From NCBI RefSeq assembly GCF_001571265.1, contig NZ_BCTL01000044.1:1-38326 (forward strand): a stretch of 38,326 nucleotides of DNA, written 5' to 3'. The notes beneath the pieces are model-generated. The model had not been told where the DNA came from, did not search any database, and saw only the letters and a program-made list of their open reading frames with translations. This document shows, in pieces, positions 16,467-24,693 of this stretch. How positions within the stretch are numbered: the stretch's first letter is position 1; each line of letters begins with the position of its first letter. The translations under genes and the position numbers were made by a program. Origin of the DNA: Cedecea neteri NBRC 105707 = ATCC 33855 (lineage in GTDB: Bacteria > Pseudomonadota > Gammaproteobacteria > Enterobacterales > Enterobacteriaceae).

Positions 16467-18680
16467 ATGCTCAACACACCTCAAGACGGCAAAAAGCCAC
16501 CGCAGTTTGCGTTTGCCAAACTTAGCCCGCTGCAGGCGGAAGGCCCCTCCTGCTGCGCCGATGACGCCTGCTCCGCACAGAAACCCGAGCCGGAAATCGC
16601 CGACAACGGCAGCCGCTACAGCTGGCACGTTGAGGGGATGGACTGCGCGGCCTGCGCCCGCAAAGTGGAAAATGCGGTGAAACAGATTAGCGATGTTCAG
16701 CAGGTCCAGGTCGTGTTTTCCACCGAAAAGCTGCTGGTCAGTTCGGCGCGCGACGTTCGCAGCGATGTAGAAAAAGCGGTTAAAGCCGCAGGCTACACCC
16801 TTAATGCAGGCAATGCGCCGAAACAGGAAAAAAGCAGCGGCCTGCAAGAGAACTTGCCGCTGATCCTGCTTATTGTGCTGATGGTGATTAGCTGGGGGCT
16901 CGAGCAGGTCAACCACCCGCTCGGCAATCTGGCGTTTATCGCCACCACGCTGGTTGGCCTGTGGCCGATAGCTCGCCAGGCGGTACGCCTGATCCGCAGC
17001 GGCAACTGGTTTGCCATTGAAACGCTGATGAGCGTCGCCGCCATCGGCGCGCTGTTTATCGGCGCCACCGCCGAAGCGGCGATGGTCTTGCTGCTGTTTC
17101 TGATCGGTGAACGTCTCGAATCCTACGCCGCCAGCCGTGCGCGCCGGGGGGTAAGCGCCTTAATGGCGTTAAAGCCGGACGTCGCTATTCGCCTCCGGGA
17201 CGGCGAGCGCGAAACCGTCGCTCAGGCCGATCTTCGCCCCGGCGACGTTATTGAGGTCGCCGCCGGTGGCCGACTGCCCGCCGACGGTCGCCTGCTCAGC
17301 GGTTTTGCAAGCTTTGACGAAAGCGCCTTAACCGGGGAGTCCGTGCCGGTAGAGCGCCAGCAGGGCGAAAAAGTCGCCGCAGGCAGCACCAGCGTGGATC
17401 GCCTTGTTCAGCTGGAGGTGATTTCCGAACCCGGCGACAGCGCCATCGACCGCATTCTACGGTTGATTGAGGAAGCCGAGGAGCGCCGCGCGCCCATCGA
17501 ACGCTTTATCGATCGCTTTAGCCGGATTTACACGCCGATTATCATGCTTCTCGCGTTACTGACCGCCGTCGTTCCCCCTTTGCTGTTCGGGCAGAGCTGG
17601 GAGCCGTGGATCTATAAAGGGCTGACGCTGCTGCTTATCGGCTGCCCATGCGCTCTGGTTATCTCTACGCCTGCGGCGATTACTTCCGGCCTTGCCGCCG
17701 CCGCACGCCGTGGGGCGTTGATTAAAGGCGGCGCGGCGCTGGAGCGTCTCGGTCAAATCCAGCAGGTCGCCTTCGATAAAACCGGCACGCTCACGGCGGG
17801 TAAACCGCAGGTCACCGCCATTGCCGTGGCAGAAGGGATAGAAGAAGACCAGCTTCTGGCGCTCGCCGCCGCGGTCGAACAGGGTTCCACGCACCCGCTG
17901 GCGCAGGCCATAGTGAACGCAGCACAACAGCGTAATTTGCCCGCTGTCGTCGCAGAAAATCACCGCGCGCTGGCCGGGGTTGGCGTTGAAGCGAATATCC
18001 AGAGTGAAACGCTGCTGCTCAGCTCACCGTCCAAACTTGACGCTCAGGTACTCAACGAAACCTGGCGGCAACGTATCGCGAAGCAGGAAGAAGAGGGCCA
18101 GACGGTCATCGTGGTGCTGCGTTCAGGGCAGCTGCTGGGCACCATCGCCATGCGTGACACTTTACGCAGCGACGCGCGTGAAGCGGTTACTGCCCTTCAT
18201 CAACTGGGCATTCAGGGTGTGATGCTGACGGGGGATAACCCACGCGCGGCGGCGGCAATAGCCAACGAACTGGGCATTGATTATCGCGCCAGCCTGCTCC
18301 CGGCAGACAAAGTGGCGGCGGTAAACAAACTGAATGCCACCGCGCCGCTGGCGATGGTCGGCGACGGCATCAACGATGCCCCGGCGATGAAAGCGGCCAC
18401 CATCGGCATCGCCATGGGCAGCGGCACCGACGTCGCGCTGGAAACCGCAGATGCCGCCCTGACCCACAACCGCCTGACCGAACTGGCAGGCATGGTGCGG
18501 CTCGCCAGAGCCACCCACAACAACATTCGCCAGAACGTGACGATTGCGCTGGGGCTGAAGGGGATTTTCCTGGTCACCACTCTGCTCGGCCTGACCGGCC
18601 TGTGGCTTGCCGTGCTGGCAGACTCAGGGGCTACCGCGCTGGTCACGGCGAACGCCATTCGCCTGCTGCGGAAGAAATAG
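16467..18680 (+). CDS. zntA: Zn(II)/Cd(II)/Pb(II)-exporting P1B-type ATPase ZntA
   Basis: Inner-membrane pump that expels excess Zn, Cd and Pb at the cost of ATP. The 737 residues include an N-terminal Cys cluster (Cys29, Cys30, Cys35), a metal-binding HMA domain with GMDCAAC (Cys60, Cys63), the transmembrane CPC motif (393-395), the phosphorylated Asp437 in DKTGT, an STHPLAQ HP motif and MVGDGINDAPA. The E. coli N-terminal cluster is CCCDGAC; here one Cys is missing. The chosen ATG has GGAGG 6 nt upstream and lies 36 bp past the -10 box. Divergent from the LacI gene, which in E. coli is absent. Confidence 0.97.
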   Translation: MLNTPQDGKKPPQFAFAKLSPLQAEGPSCCADDACSAQKPEPEIADNGSRYSWHVEGMDCAACARKVENAVKQISDVQQVQVVFSTEKLLVSSARDVRSDVEKAVKAAGYTLNAGNAPKQEKSSGLQENLPLILLIVLMVISWGLEQVNHPLGNLAFIATTLVGLWPIARQAVRLIRSGNWFAIETLMSVAAIGALFIGATAEAAMVLLLFLIGERLESYAASRARRGVSALMALKPDVAIRLRDGERETVAQADLRPGDVIEVAAGGRLPADGRLLSGFASFDESALTGESVPVERQQGEKVAAGSTSVDRLVQLEVISEPGDSAIDRILRLIEEAEERRAPIERFIDRFSRIYTPIIMLLALLTAVVPPLLFGQSWEPWIYKGLTLLLIGCPCALVISTPAAITSGLAAAARRGALIKGGAALERLGQIQQVAFDKTGTLTAGKPQVTAIAVAEGIEEDQLLALAAAVEQGSTHPLAQAIVNAAQQRNLPAVVAENHRALAGVGVEANIQSETLLLSSPSKLDAQVLNETWRQRIAKQEEEGQTVIVVLRSGQLLGTIAMRDTLRSDAREAVTALHQLGIQGVMLTGDNPRAAAAIANELGIDYRASLLPADKVAAVNKLNATAPLAMVGDGINDAPAMKAATIGIAMGSGTDVALETADAALTHNRLTELAGMVRLARATHNNIRQNVTIALGLKGIFLVTTLLGLTGLWLAVLADSGATALVTANAIRLLRKK

Positions 18681-18758
18681 TTTTCGAGGCATCTTCCAGA
18701 TTTTTACTCAATCAATGGAGCAAGGACGCTCACGTGTAAAAATGAATCCCCCGCCCGT

Positions 18759-18810
18759 AAGTTGACTGATTGGCAATTTGTGGGCATAATTGTTGCCAAT
18801 CAGTCAACTT
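18759..18810 (+). promoter_or_regulatory. higBA promoter inside a long inverted repeat (HigA operator)
   Basis: AAGTTGACTGATTGGCAA (18759-18776) and its exact reverse complement (18793-18810) form 18-bp arms 16 bp apart. A good promoter is nested in them: -35 TTGACT (18762-18767) in the first arm and -10 CATAAT (18785-18790) in the spacer, 17 bp apart. The second arm covers the expected transcription start. This fits autorepression by HigA. Confidence 0.85.
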
Positions 18811-18822
18811 CAGGATGAAGTG

Positions 18823-19134
18823 ATGCATCTGATTACGCTGAAGACGCTTATAGAAGCGGGTCAAAGATTTCCCAGACACAGGCAGGAACTGCAAATTCTC
18901 GGCAAAGTGCTGGAAAAAGGCTTCTTTCCAACGCCGGAATCACTTAAGCGGATTTATCCTTCACTGGATAACTTTAAGTACCTCGATAAACATTACGTCA
19001 TCAATATCGCCGGCAATGAACTCAGGCTGATTGCGCTTATCTTTTTTACCAGCCAGAAGTTCTACATCCGCCATATCATGACGCACAGCGAATACATGCG
19101 GTTTACTGAAACACACCGGGGAAAGAAGAGATGA
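18823..19134 (+). CDS. higB: HigB-family mRNA interferase toxin
   Basis: Ribosome-dependent mRNA endonuclease toxin of the HigB branch (RelE fold). The 103 residues starting MHLITLKTLIEAG align along their length with E. coli HigB, including FPTPESLKRIYPSLDNFKYLDKHYVINI, NELRLIALIFF and FYIRHIMTHSEY. AGGATG precedes the ATG; an upstream TTG in frame falls inside the operator and is rejected. The antitoxin gene starts within its last codons (4-bp ATGA overlap), giving the toxin-first order typical of hig loci. The module is inserted between zntA and tusA, which are adjacent in E. coli. Confidence 0.92.
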   Translation: MHLITLKTLIEAGQRFPRHRQELQILGKVLEKGFFPTPESLKRIYPSLDNFKYLDKHYVINIAGNELRLIALIFFTSQKFYIRHIMTHSEYMRFTETHRGKKR

Positions 19135-19541
19135 TTGCTGATGCGCTTAAAGCCGCCGAAGCATTGAAAACGGCGGTTCCACTGCTGGGTGGCAGCACCA
19201 GAGAAAAAGATTATCTGGCGGCGCTGGAGCTGGTCGAATACCTGCTGCTCAATGACCCAGAAAATCCACTGGTTGAGATTGTCAGCAGCAAAATCTCTGC
19301 CTGGGAAAACGCACAGCCTGAAGTACAGACGTTCCGAGCGGAAATGCAGGCAATCCCGGCCGGGATAGTCATGCTGAAAACCCTGATGGAGCATCACCAA
19401 TTAAAACAGAGCGATTTTCAGCAAGAGATTGGCAGCAAGTCGATGGTATCCCGCATTCTCAGCGGCGAGCGACAGCTAACCACCGAACACATCCGCCGGC
19501 TTTCCCGGCGCTTTGGCATCTCACCTGCCCTCTTTTTCTGA
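19131..19541 (+). CDS. higA: HigA-family antitoxin with HTH domain
   Basis: Neutralises HigB and represses the operon. The 136 residues comprise an N-terminal part with ALELVEYLLLNDPENPL (about 30-47) and a C-terminal XRE-type helix-turn-helix, IGSKSMVSRILSGERQLTTEHIRRLSRRFGISPALFF, both close to E. coli HigA. Translation is coupled to higB by the ATGA overlap. Ends 6 bp before the tail of the convergent tusA, with no clear terminator. Confidence 0.92.
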   Translation: MIADALKAAEALKTAVPLLGGSTREKDYLAALELVEYLLLNDPENPLVEIVSSKISAWENAQPEVQTFRAEMQAIPAGIVMLKTLMEHHQLKQSDFQQEIGSKSMVSRILSGERQLTTEHIRRLSRRFGISPALFF

Positions 19542-19547
19542 GAGGGC

Positions 19548-19793
19548 TCAGTGGCTCTTACGCAGCAAATAACGGTAAGGCAGCGCGTCGGTTTCGCTGG
19601 CGACCAGCTCGTGTTCCATAAAGCGGCAGAAGCCCGGGATATCGCGCGTGGTGGCCGGGTCGTCGGCTATCACCAGCAGCGTTTCGCCTACGGGAATATT
19701 GCGTACGGTTTTGCGCACCATCATCACCGGCTCCGGGCAGCGCAGGCCAAGGGCATCCAGCGTATGGTCGGGGGTTGCGAACAAATCGGTCAT
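19548..19793 (-). CDS. tusA: Sulfurtransferase TusA
   Basis: Accepts sulfur from IscS and passes it to the TusBCD relay for 2-thiouridine synthesis in tRNA wobble positions. At 81 residues it has the E. coli length, and the active Cys19 is in [14 protein letters not shown]. Formerly sirA/yhhP. Divergent from yhhQ, as in E. coli. Confidence 0.97.
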   Translation of the reverse strand: MTDLFATPDHTLDALGLRCPEPVMMVRKTVRNIPVGETLLVIADDPATTRDIPGFCRFMEHELVASETDALPYRYLLRKSH

Positions 19794-19967
19794 AGCACTC
19801 TCAGGTCGTCAAAAACCGCGCTAGTTTACGCCGGGGAAAATCTGGCGCAAGCCGCGTGAACGATTGCGTTAAAATTAACCATTGCAATGAAAAGCTAAAG
19901 CAGTATCATCCCCGCGCTTTACATTTTTGACTGGGTTCCCTCACCCCACTACTAAAAAGGCTACAAC

Positions 19968-20633
19968 ATGATGCAGTTCAGCACTCGCCAGCGCACTAAT
20001 GCGCTGTTTTGGCTATCGCTTTTTCATTTGCTGGTGATCACCTCCAGCAACTATCTGGTTCAGCTTCCGGTCTCCGTCTTCGGGTTTCATACGACCTGGG
20101 GCGCCTTCAGCTTCCCGTTTATCTTCCTGGCGACCGACCTTACGGTGCGTATTTTCGGCGCTCCGCTGGCGCGACGAATTATTTTCGCGGTAATGATCCC
20201 GGCGCTGGTGATTTCCTACGGCATCTCGGCCCTGTTTTACATGGGAAGCTGGCAGGGCTTTGAAGCGCTAACCCACTTCAACCTGTTCGTCGCCCGTATC
20301 GCGGTCGCCAGTTTCATGGCTTACGCACTCGGCCAGATTCTGGACGTGCACGTCTTTAACCGCCTGCGCCAGAATCACTGCTGGTGGCTAGCCCCTACGG
20401 TGTCAACGCTGTTTGGCAACGTGAGTGACACGCTGTCGTTCTTCTTTATCGCCTTCTGGCGCAGCCCGGACGCCTTTATGGCCCAGCACTGGGTAGAAAT
20501 CGCCGTGGTCGATTACTGCTTTAAGGTTCTTATAAGCCTGATTTTCTTCCTGCCGATGTACGGCGTATTGCTGAATATGCTGTTGAAACGCCTCGCAGAT
20601 AAATCTGAAATCTCCGCGCTGCAGCCTGGTTAA
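19968..20633 (+). CDS. yhhQ: Queuosine-precursor transporter YhhQ
   Basis: Inner-membrane transporter (VUT family) that imports 7-cyano-7-deazaguanine and 7-aminomethyl-7-deazaguanine for queuosine modification of tRNA. The 221 residues include six or so membrane segments and the family core FHTTWGAFSFPFIFLATDLTVRIFGAPLARRIIF-type region, plus GNVSDTLSFFFIAFW. AAGG precedes the double ATG. dcrB follows in the same direction 72 bp on. Confidence 0.95.
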   Translation: MMQFSTRQRTNALFWLSLFHLLVITSSNYLVQLPVSVFGFHTTWGAFSFPFIFLATDLTVRIFGAPLARRIIFAVMIPALVISYGISALFYMGSWQGFEALTHFNLFVARIAVASFMAYALGQILDVHVFNRLRQNHCWWLAPTVSTLFGNVSDTLSFFFIAFWRSPDAFMAQHWVEIAVVDYCFKVLISLIFFLPMYGVLLNMLLKRLADKSEISALQPG

Positions 20634-20705
20634 ACGCGGGCCGAATATCTTGTGTTAAGATGCAGGCATCGGCCTTGTGGCTTGCTAACGGAAAGGAATA
20701 ACGCG

Positions 20706-21263
20706 ATGCGCAACCTGGTAAAATATGTCGGTATTGGCCTGCTGGTAATGGGTCTTGCCGCCTGTGATAATAACGACAGCAAAACCGCCACTACCGGTAG
20801 TCAGGCAGCCAGCAGCGCCAGCGGCCAGCCTATCGAACTGTTGGACGGCAAACTGAGCTTCGCCCTGCCGGCAGACATGACCGATCAGAGCGGCAAAGTG
20901 GGCACCCAGTCCAACAACATGCACGTTTATTCTGACGCGACCGGCCAGAAAGCAGTGATCGTGATTGTCGGTGACAACACTACCGACGACCTTGCCGCGC
21001 TGGCAAAACGTCTGGAAGAACAGCAGCGCGCGCGTGACCCGCAGCTTCAGGTCGTGACCAACAAATCCATTGAGATCAAAGGCCACGAACTGCAACAGCT
21101 GGACAGCGTTATCTCCGCCAAAGGCCAGACCGCCTACTCTTCTATCATCCTTGGGAAAGTGGACGACAAGCTGCTGACCATGCAGATAACGCTGCCTGCG
21201 GATAACCAGCAGCTGGCGCAGACTAACGCGGAAAACATCATCAACACCATCGCCATTAAGTAA
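20706..21263 (+). CDS. dcrB: Lipoprotein DcrB
   Basis: Inner-membrane/periplasmic lipoprotein known in E. coli for phage C1 and C6 sensitivity and for a role in envelope lipoprotein maturation. With the ATG preceded by AAGGAATAACGCG it has 185 residues, the E. coli length. The lipobox is LAAC with Cys20 as lipidation site; residues 21-40 are a Ser/Ala/Thr linker. An upstream in-frame start would put 18 residues before the signal peptide and is rejected. A strong terminator follows; yhhS, which lies between dcrB and yhhT in E. coli, is absent. Confidence 0.94.
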   Translation: MRNLVKYVGIGLLVMGLAACDNNDSKTATTGSQAASSASGQPIELLDGKLSFALPADMTDQSGKVGTQSNNMHVYSDATGQKAVIVIVGDNTTDDLAALAKRLEEQQRARDPQLQVVTNKSIEIKGHELQQLDSVISAKGQTAYSSIILGKVDDKLLTMQITLPADNQQLAQTNAENIINTIAIK

Positions 21264-21283
21264 TCGTTGCGCGATGCATCAAT

Positions 21284-21311
21284 GGCTCCGCCTCTCGCGG
21301 GGCCTTTTTTT
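21284..21311 (+). terminator. Rho-independent terminator of dcrB
   Basis: GGCTCCGC/GCGGGGCC (8 bp with one U-G pair, 5-nt loop) is followed directly by seven Ts. Confidence 0.92.
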
Positions 21312-21392
21312 CTTCATTTTCAGACAGACTGCCGCAGCCTCGCGCCCGGGAAGCACTACACTAAAAGCACCGTTTCCTGACAGGACGTCTGC

Positions 21393-22442
21393 ATGACTCC
21401 CCCTCAACTCGATAAAACCGGCCTGCATATTCTGCTCAAGCTCGCGGCACTGGTGATTATTCTCGCCGGTATTCACGCCGCTGCCGACATCATCGTTCAG
21501 CTACTGCTGGCCGTATTTTTCGCCATTGTTCTCAATCCGCTGGTGACCTGGTTTATGCGCCGGGGCTTTAACCGCCCGCTGGCCATTACCATCGTGGTGC
21601 TGGTGATGCTGGTGGTGCTCACTTTACTGGTTGGCGTGCTGGCAACGTCGATGAACGATTTCATGGAACAGATGCCGCAGTTCAACAAACTGCTGACGCA
21701 GAAGGTGCGAGAAATCGAGCATGCGATGCCGTTCCTGCATTTGCCACTGTCGCCGGAGCGTATGCTGCAAAAGCTCGACTCCGACAAGCTGATGACCTTT
21801 GCCACCACCTTAATGACCGGCCTTTCCGGGGCGATGGCCAGCATTTTACTGCTGGCGATGACGGTGATTTTTATGCTGTTTGAAGTGCGCCACGTACCCT
21901 ATAAGCTGCGTTTTGCGCTCACAAACCCTAAGCTGCATATCGCCGGGATGCATCGCGCCCTGAAAGGCGTCACCCACTACCTGGCGCTGAAAACCTTCAT
22001 CAGTCTACTGACCGGCATCATTATCTGGCTGGGGTTAAAGCTGCTGGGCGTGCAGTTTGCGCTGATGTGGGGCGTGCTGGGCTTCTTGCTCAACTACATT
22101 CCCAACATCGGCTCGGTTATCTCTGCCGTCCCGCCTATGGTTCAGGCGTTCTTGCTTAACGGCACCTATGAAATGCTGATGGTCGGTGCGCTGTTCCTGG
22201 TGGTGCACATGGTGCTGGGGAATATTCTCGAACCCCGCATGATGGGGCGCGGACTGGGGATGTCGACCTTTGTGGTATTCCTCTCGCTGCTGTTCTGGGG
22301 CTGGCTGCTCGGCCCAGTGGGCATGCTGCTCTCGGTGCCGCTGACCAGCGTCTGTAAGATCCTGATGGAGTCGACCCAGGGCGGCGCGAAACTGGCTATT
22401 CTGCTGGGGCCAGGCAGGCCAAAAAGCCGTCTGCCGGGATAA
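21393..22442 (+). CDS. yhhT: AI-2E/PerM-family membrane protein YhhT
   Basis: Integral membrane protein of the AI-2E transporter (PerM) family, 349 residues with about seven to eight hydrophobic segments; substrate in enterobacteria not established. DKTGLHILLKLAALVIILAGIHAAADIIVQ-type N-terminus and the conserved LNYIPNIGSVISAVPPM and GNILEPRMMGRGLGMSTFVVFLSLLFWGWLLGPVGM regions identify YhhT. AGGA lies 7 nt before the ATG. The E. coli neighbours acpT and nikABCDE do not follow; instead accessory genes begin here. Confidence 0.94.
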   Translation: MTPPQLDKTGLHILLKLAALVIILAGIHAAADIIVQLLLAVFFAIVLNPLVTWFMRRGFNRPLAITIVVLVMLVVLTLLVGVLATSMNDFMEQMPQFNKLLTQKVREIEHAMPFLHLPLSPERMLQKLDSDKLMTFATTLMTGLSGAMASILLLAMTVIFMLFEVRHVPYKLRFALTNPKLHIAGMHRALKGVTHYLALKTFISLLTGIIIWLGLKLLGVQFALMWGVLGFLLNYIPNIGSVISAVPPMVQAFLLNGTYEMLMVGALFLVVHMVLGNILEPRMMGRGLGMSTFVVFLSLLFWGWLLGPVGMLLSVPLTSVCKILMESTQGGAKLAILLGPGRPKSRLPG

Positions 22443-22448
22443 TCTCAG

Positions 22449-23090
22449 CTATTTTTTATCACGCCTGGCGATGCTACTCAGCATCGCCTCGCCAATTTCC
22501 CGCTCGCCTTTCCCCATCAGCCCCTGAGCGGCTCCGGCCTGATCCTCAAGCTTTTTGTTCTGCCCGAGTTTCGTCTTGCCGATAAGCGAGGCCAGAGGAA
22601 TTTCTATTCCGACAATCGCTTTAAGCATTGAGTCGATAAACGCCGGCGGCGCATCGCTGACCTGCCACGGCATTTCCATCGATGCCTCCTGCTGGCGCGT
22701 CAGGCTGGTTATCTGCCGCAGCACGAAATCTGCATCATCCCGCACGATGATTTTCCCTCGCGCCTGCACGGTCTGGTAGTTCCAGGTTGGCACCTCTTTA
22801 TGATGTTCCTGTTTGCCCGGATACCAGCCAGGGGAGATATAACCTTGTGCGCCACGGAACACCACCAGCACCTCCTGCTCTGGCTGAAGACTACGCCACA
22901 ATGGGTTAGAGCGGGCGATATGAGCCCGGAGCGTGCCGAATTCACCTTGCTCAGAACAAAGTTCAAAGGGGATATCAAAAGCTTCCAGCACGCCTTCGAT
23001 TTGAACAATCAGCAGGCCCAGGGGGTTGGCCTGAATAAGCCCCTGCAGCACATCAATATCGTGCTCCTGGAAATGACGAGGAATGTACAT
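22449..23090 (-). CDS. PaiB-like FMN-binding transcriptional regulator
   Basis: Split-barrel flavin-binding protein of the PaiB family, 213 residues, beginning MYIPRHFQEHD. The family signature ISPGWY lies in GYISPGWYPGKQEHHKEVPTWNY, where the phosphate and flavin sites sit in related structures. PaiB in Bacillus represses sporulation and protease genes; its role in enterobacteria is unclear. AAGG lies about 10 nt upstream of the start; longer in-frame starts would overlap the divergent regulator. The divergent, adjacent gene is a MocR regulator, which suggests this gene is that regulator's target and may handle a B6-like or flavin cofactor. Confidence 0.85.
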   Translation of the reverse strand: MYIPRHFQEHDIDVLQGLIQANPLGLLIVQIEGVLEAFDIPFELCSEQGEFGTLRAHIARSNPLWRSLQPEQEVLVVFRGAQGYISPGWYPGKQEHHKEVPTWNYQTVQARGKIIVRDDADFVLRQITSLTRQQEASMEMPWQVSDAPPAFIDSMLKAIVGIEIPLASLIGKTKLGQNKKLEDQAGAAQGLMGKGEREIGEAMLSSIARRDKK

Positions 23091-23136
23091 TGGCAGACCT
23101 TTATTGGCGGTAATTTTGCTCAGCTTATGGCCGAAG

Positions 23137-23156
23137 TGGTTTATTATAAAGAACCA
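23137..23156. promoter_or_regulatory. Possible MocR operator between paiB-like and mocR genes
   Basis: TGGTT and AACCA form inverted arms around TATTATAAAG in the 78-bp space between the divergent genes. The internal TATAAA could be a -10 box. Short arms, so support is modest. Confidence 0.35.
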
Positions 23157-23168
23157 GATAATCGCAAT

Positions 23169-24674
23169 ATGACCGAGCCACAATGCATGTCACGTAAAGC
23201 CCGAGCCGTAGATATTCCCGCCATCGGCGAGCTTGACCGCCGCAGCGGACAGCTAAGTTTGCAGCTGGCCAAAGCGCTGAAAAACGCCATTCACAAAGGC
23301 GAGCTGAAAAGCGGCGACCTGCTGCCCTCCACGCGCGTGCTGGCTGGCGCACTGAATGTGGCGCGCGGCACCGTGCTGGAAGCATTCGAACAGCTGGTAG
23401 CGGAAGGATTTCTGGAGTCCAAACACGGCTCCGGCACCAGAGTTGCCTACGCGCCGGAAAGCCCGCAGCCCATACCGGCGGCTCGTTCAGCAACCGCTAT
23501 TCCGCTTTCTGCCCAGGCGCAGGCGTTTGCCAAAGTCGGCGAGCAGCTAAAAACGCTGGCCCCAAAGCCGTTTGCCGTTTCCGTTCCGATTGGGGACACG
23601 GCCCCGGACGACGTGTGGCGCAGGCTCGGCAACCGCATTCGGGCGCGGGGCGCCGGTGCCCCGTCGGGCTATGCCGACCCGCAGGGCGCACTGGTACTGC
23701 GGGAAGCTATCTGTGAATACGTCAGAAAATCGCGCTCGGTGCGCTGTACTCCGGAACAGGTCATTATCACCTCCGGCAACCAGCATGGCCTGTATCTGAC
23801 GCTGCAAATCCTGCTGGAAGCGGGCGATGCCGTCTGGATGGAGGAGCCCGGCTATCCTGGGGCCACGTCGCTGTTTGAGACCATGTTCCGCGACCGCAAG
23901 ATGGTGAGAGTCGCCGTTGACGACGAAGGGCTGGACGTTGAGCTAGGCAAAAAGCTGGCTCCTGACGCCCGTGCCGCATTCGTTACGCCCTCACATCAAT
24001 ATCCGCTAGGCATGCCGCTCAGCATGTCGCGCCGTGCCGCTTTGCTGGAGTGGGCACAGGCAAATCAGGCCTGGATCATTGAAGACGACTACGACAGCGA
24101 GATGCGCTACGCGGGTCACCCGTTCCCGGCGCTGCAGGGTCTGGGGCCGGAGAACGTTATCTACCTTGGCACCTTCAGTAAAATCCTCTTCCCGTCTTTG
24201 CGCCTCGGCTATGCCGTGGTGCCTAAGCAGCTGGTTTCGGCCTTTTGCGGGGCGCGCATCCTGATGGACAGACAGCCGCCGGGTGCCGACCAGCACGTGC
24301 TGGCGAGCTTTATTTCCGAGGGGCACCTCGACCGCCACCTGCGAAAAATGCGCGGCGTTTACGCCGAAAAACGTCGGGTACTGATGGCGGCTGTAGAACA
24401 ATACATTTCCCCGGACGTGGCCTGGCTTCAGCCCTGTGACCAGGGCATGCACATGGTGCTTTGGCTGCGCCACGGCCTGGACGATCATCAGGTTGTGGAA
24501 CACGCGATGCAGGCCGGAATTGCCGTTCGGGCGGTGTCGCACATGTTTACGCCGGAAAGGCAGAAGTCCGGCATTCTGCTTGGCCTCGGTGGCTACAGCG
24601 ATGAAGAGATCGTTCGTGCCGTGCAGCGCCTGAATGAAGTGCTATGCTCTAGTGCATCCCTGATTACGCCATAA
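23169..24674 (+). CDS. MocR-family PLP-dependent transcriptional regulator
   Basis: Second MocR protein of the window: GntR-type winged helix (about 28-92, with LLPSTRVLAGALNVARGTVLEAFEQL) and aminotransferase-like domain (about 135-500) with IIEDDYDSEMR (303-313) and the PLP Lys338 in GTFSKILFPSLRLGY. 501 residues from the ATG chosen; the reading frame is open for 123 more codons upstream, but that part is antisense to the PaiB-like gene and unlike any MocR N-terminus. The ribosome-binding site is weak. Divergent from the PaiB-like gene and 19 bp upstream of the ClpP paralogue, so it probably regulates one or both. Confidence 0.88.
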   Translation: MTEPQCMSRKARAVDIPAIGELDRRSGQLSLQLAKALKNAIHKGELKSGDLLPSTRVLAGALNVARGTVLEAFEQLVAEGFLESKHGSGTRVAYAPESPQPIPAARSATAIPLSAQAQAFAKVGEQLKTLAPKPFAVSVPIGDTAPDDVWRRLGNRIRARGAGAPSGYADPQGALVLREAICEYVRKSRSVRCTPEQVIITSGNQHGLYLTLQILLEAGDAVWMEEPGYPGATSLFETMFRDRKMVRVAVDDEGLDVELGKKLAPDARAAFVTPSHQYPLGMPLSMSRRAALLEWAQANQAWIIEDDYDSEMRYAGHPFPALQGLGPENVIYLGTFSKILFPSLRLGYAVVPKQLVSAFCGARILMDRQPPGADQHVLASFISEGHLDRHLRKMRGVYAEKRRVLMAAVEQYISPDVAWLQPCDQGMHMVLWLRHGLDDHQVVEHAMQAGIAVRAVSHMFTPERQKSGILLGLGGYSDEEIVRAVQRLNEVLCSSASLITP

Positions 24675-24693
24675 AACTGGCAGGAGCCTGATT

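Noticed and set aside
16283-16477. Longer start of the LacI-family repressor
   Set aside because: The added 65 residues would cross the zntA promoter and precede the universal HTH start TIKDIAELA.
22800-23168. N-terminal extension of the second MocR regulator by 123 codons
   Set aside because: The extension is antisense to the PaiB-like gene, crosses the divergent promoter region, and does not match MocR N-termini.
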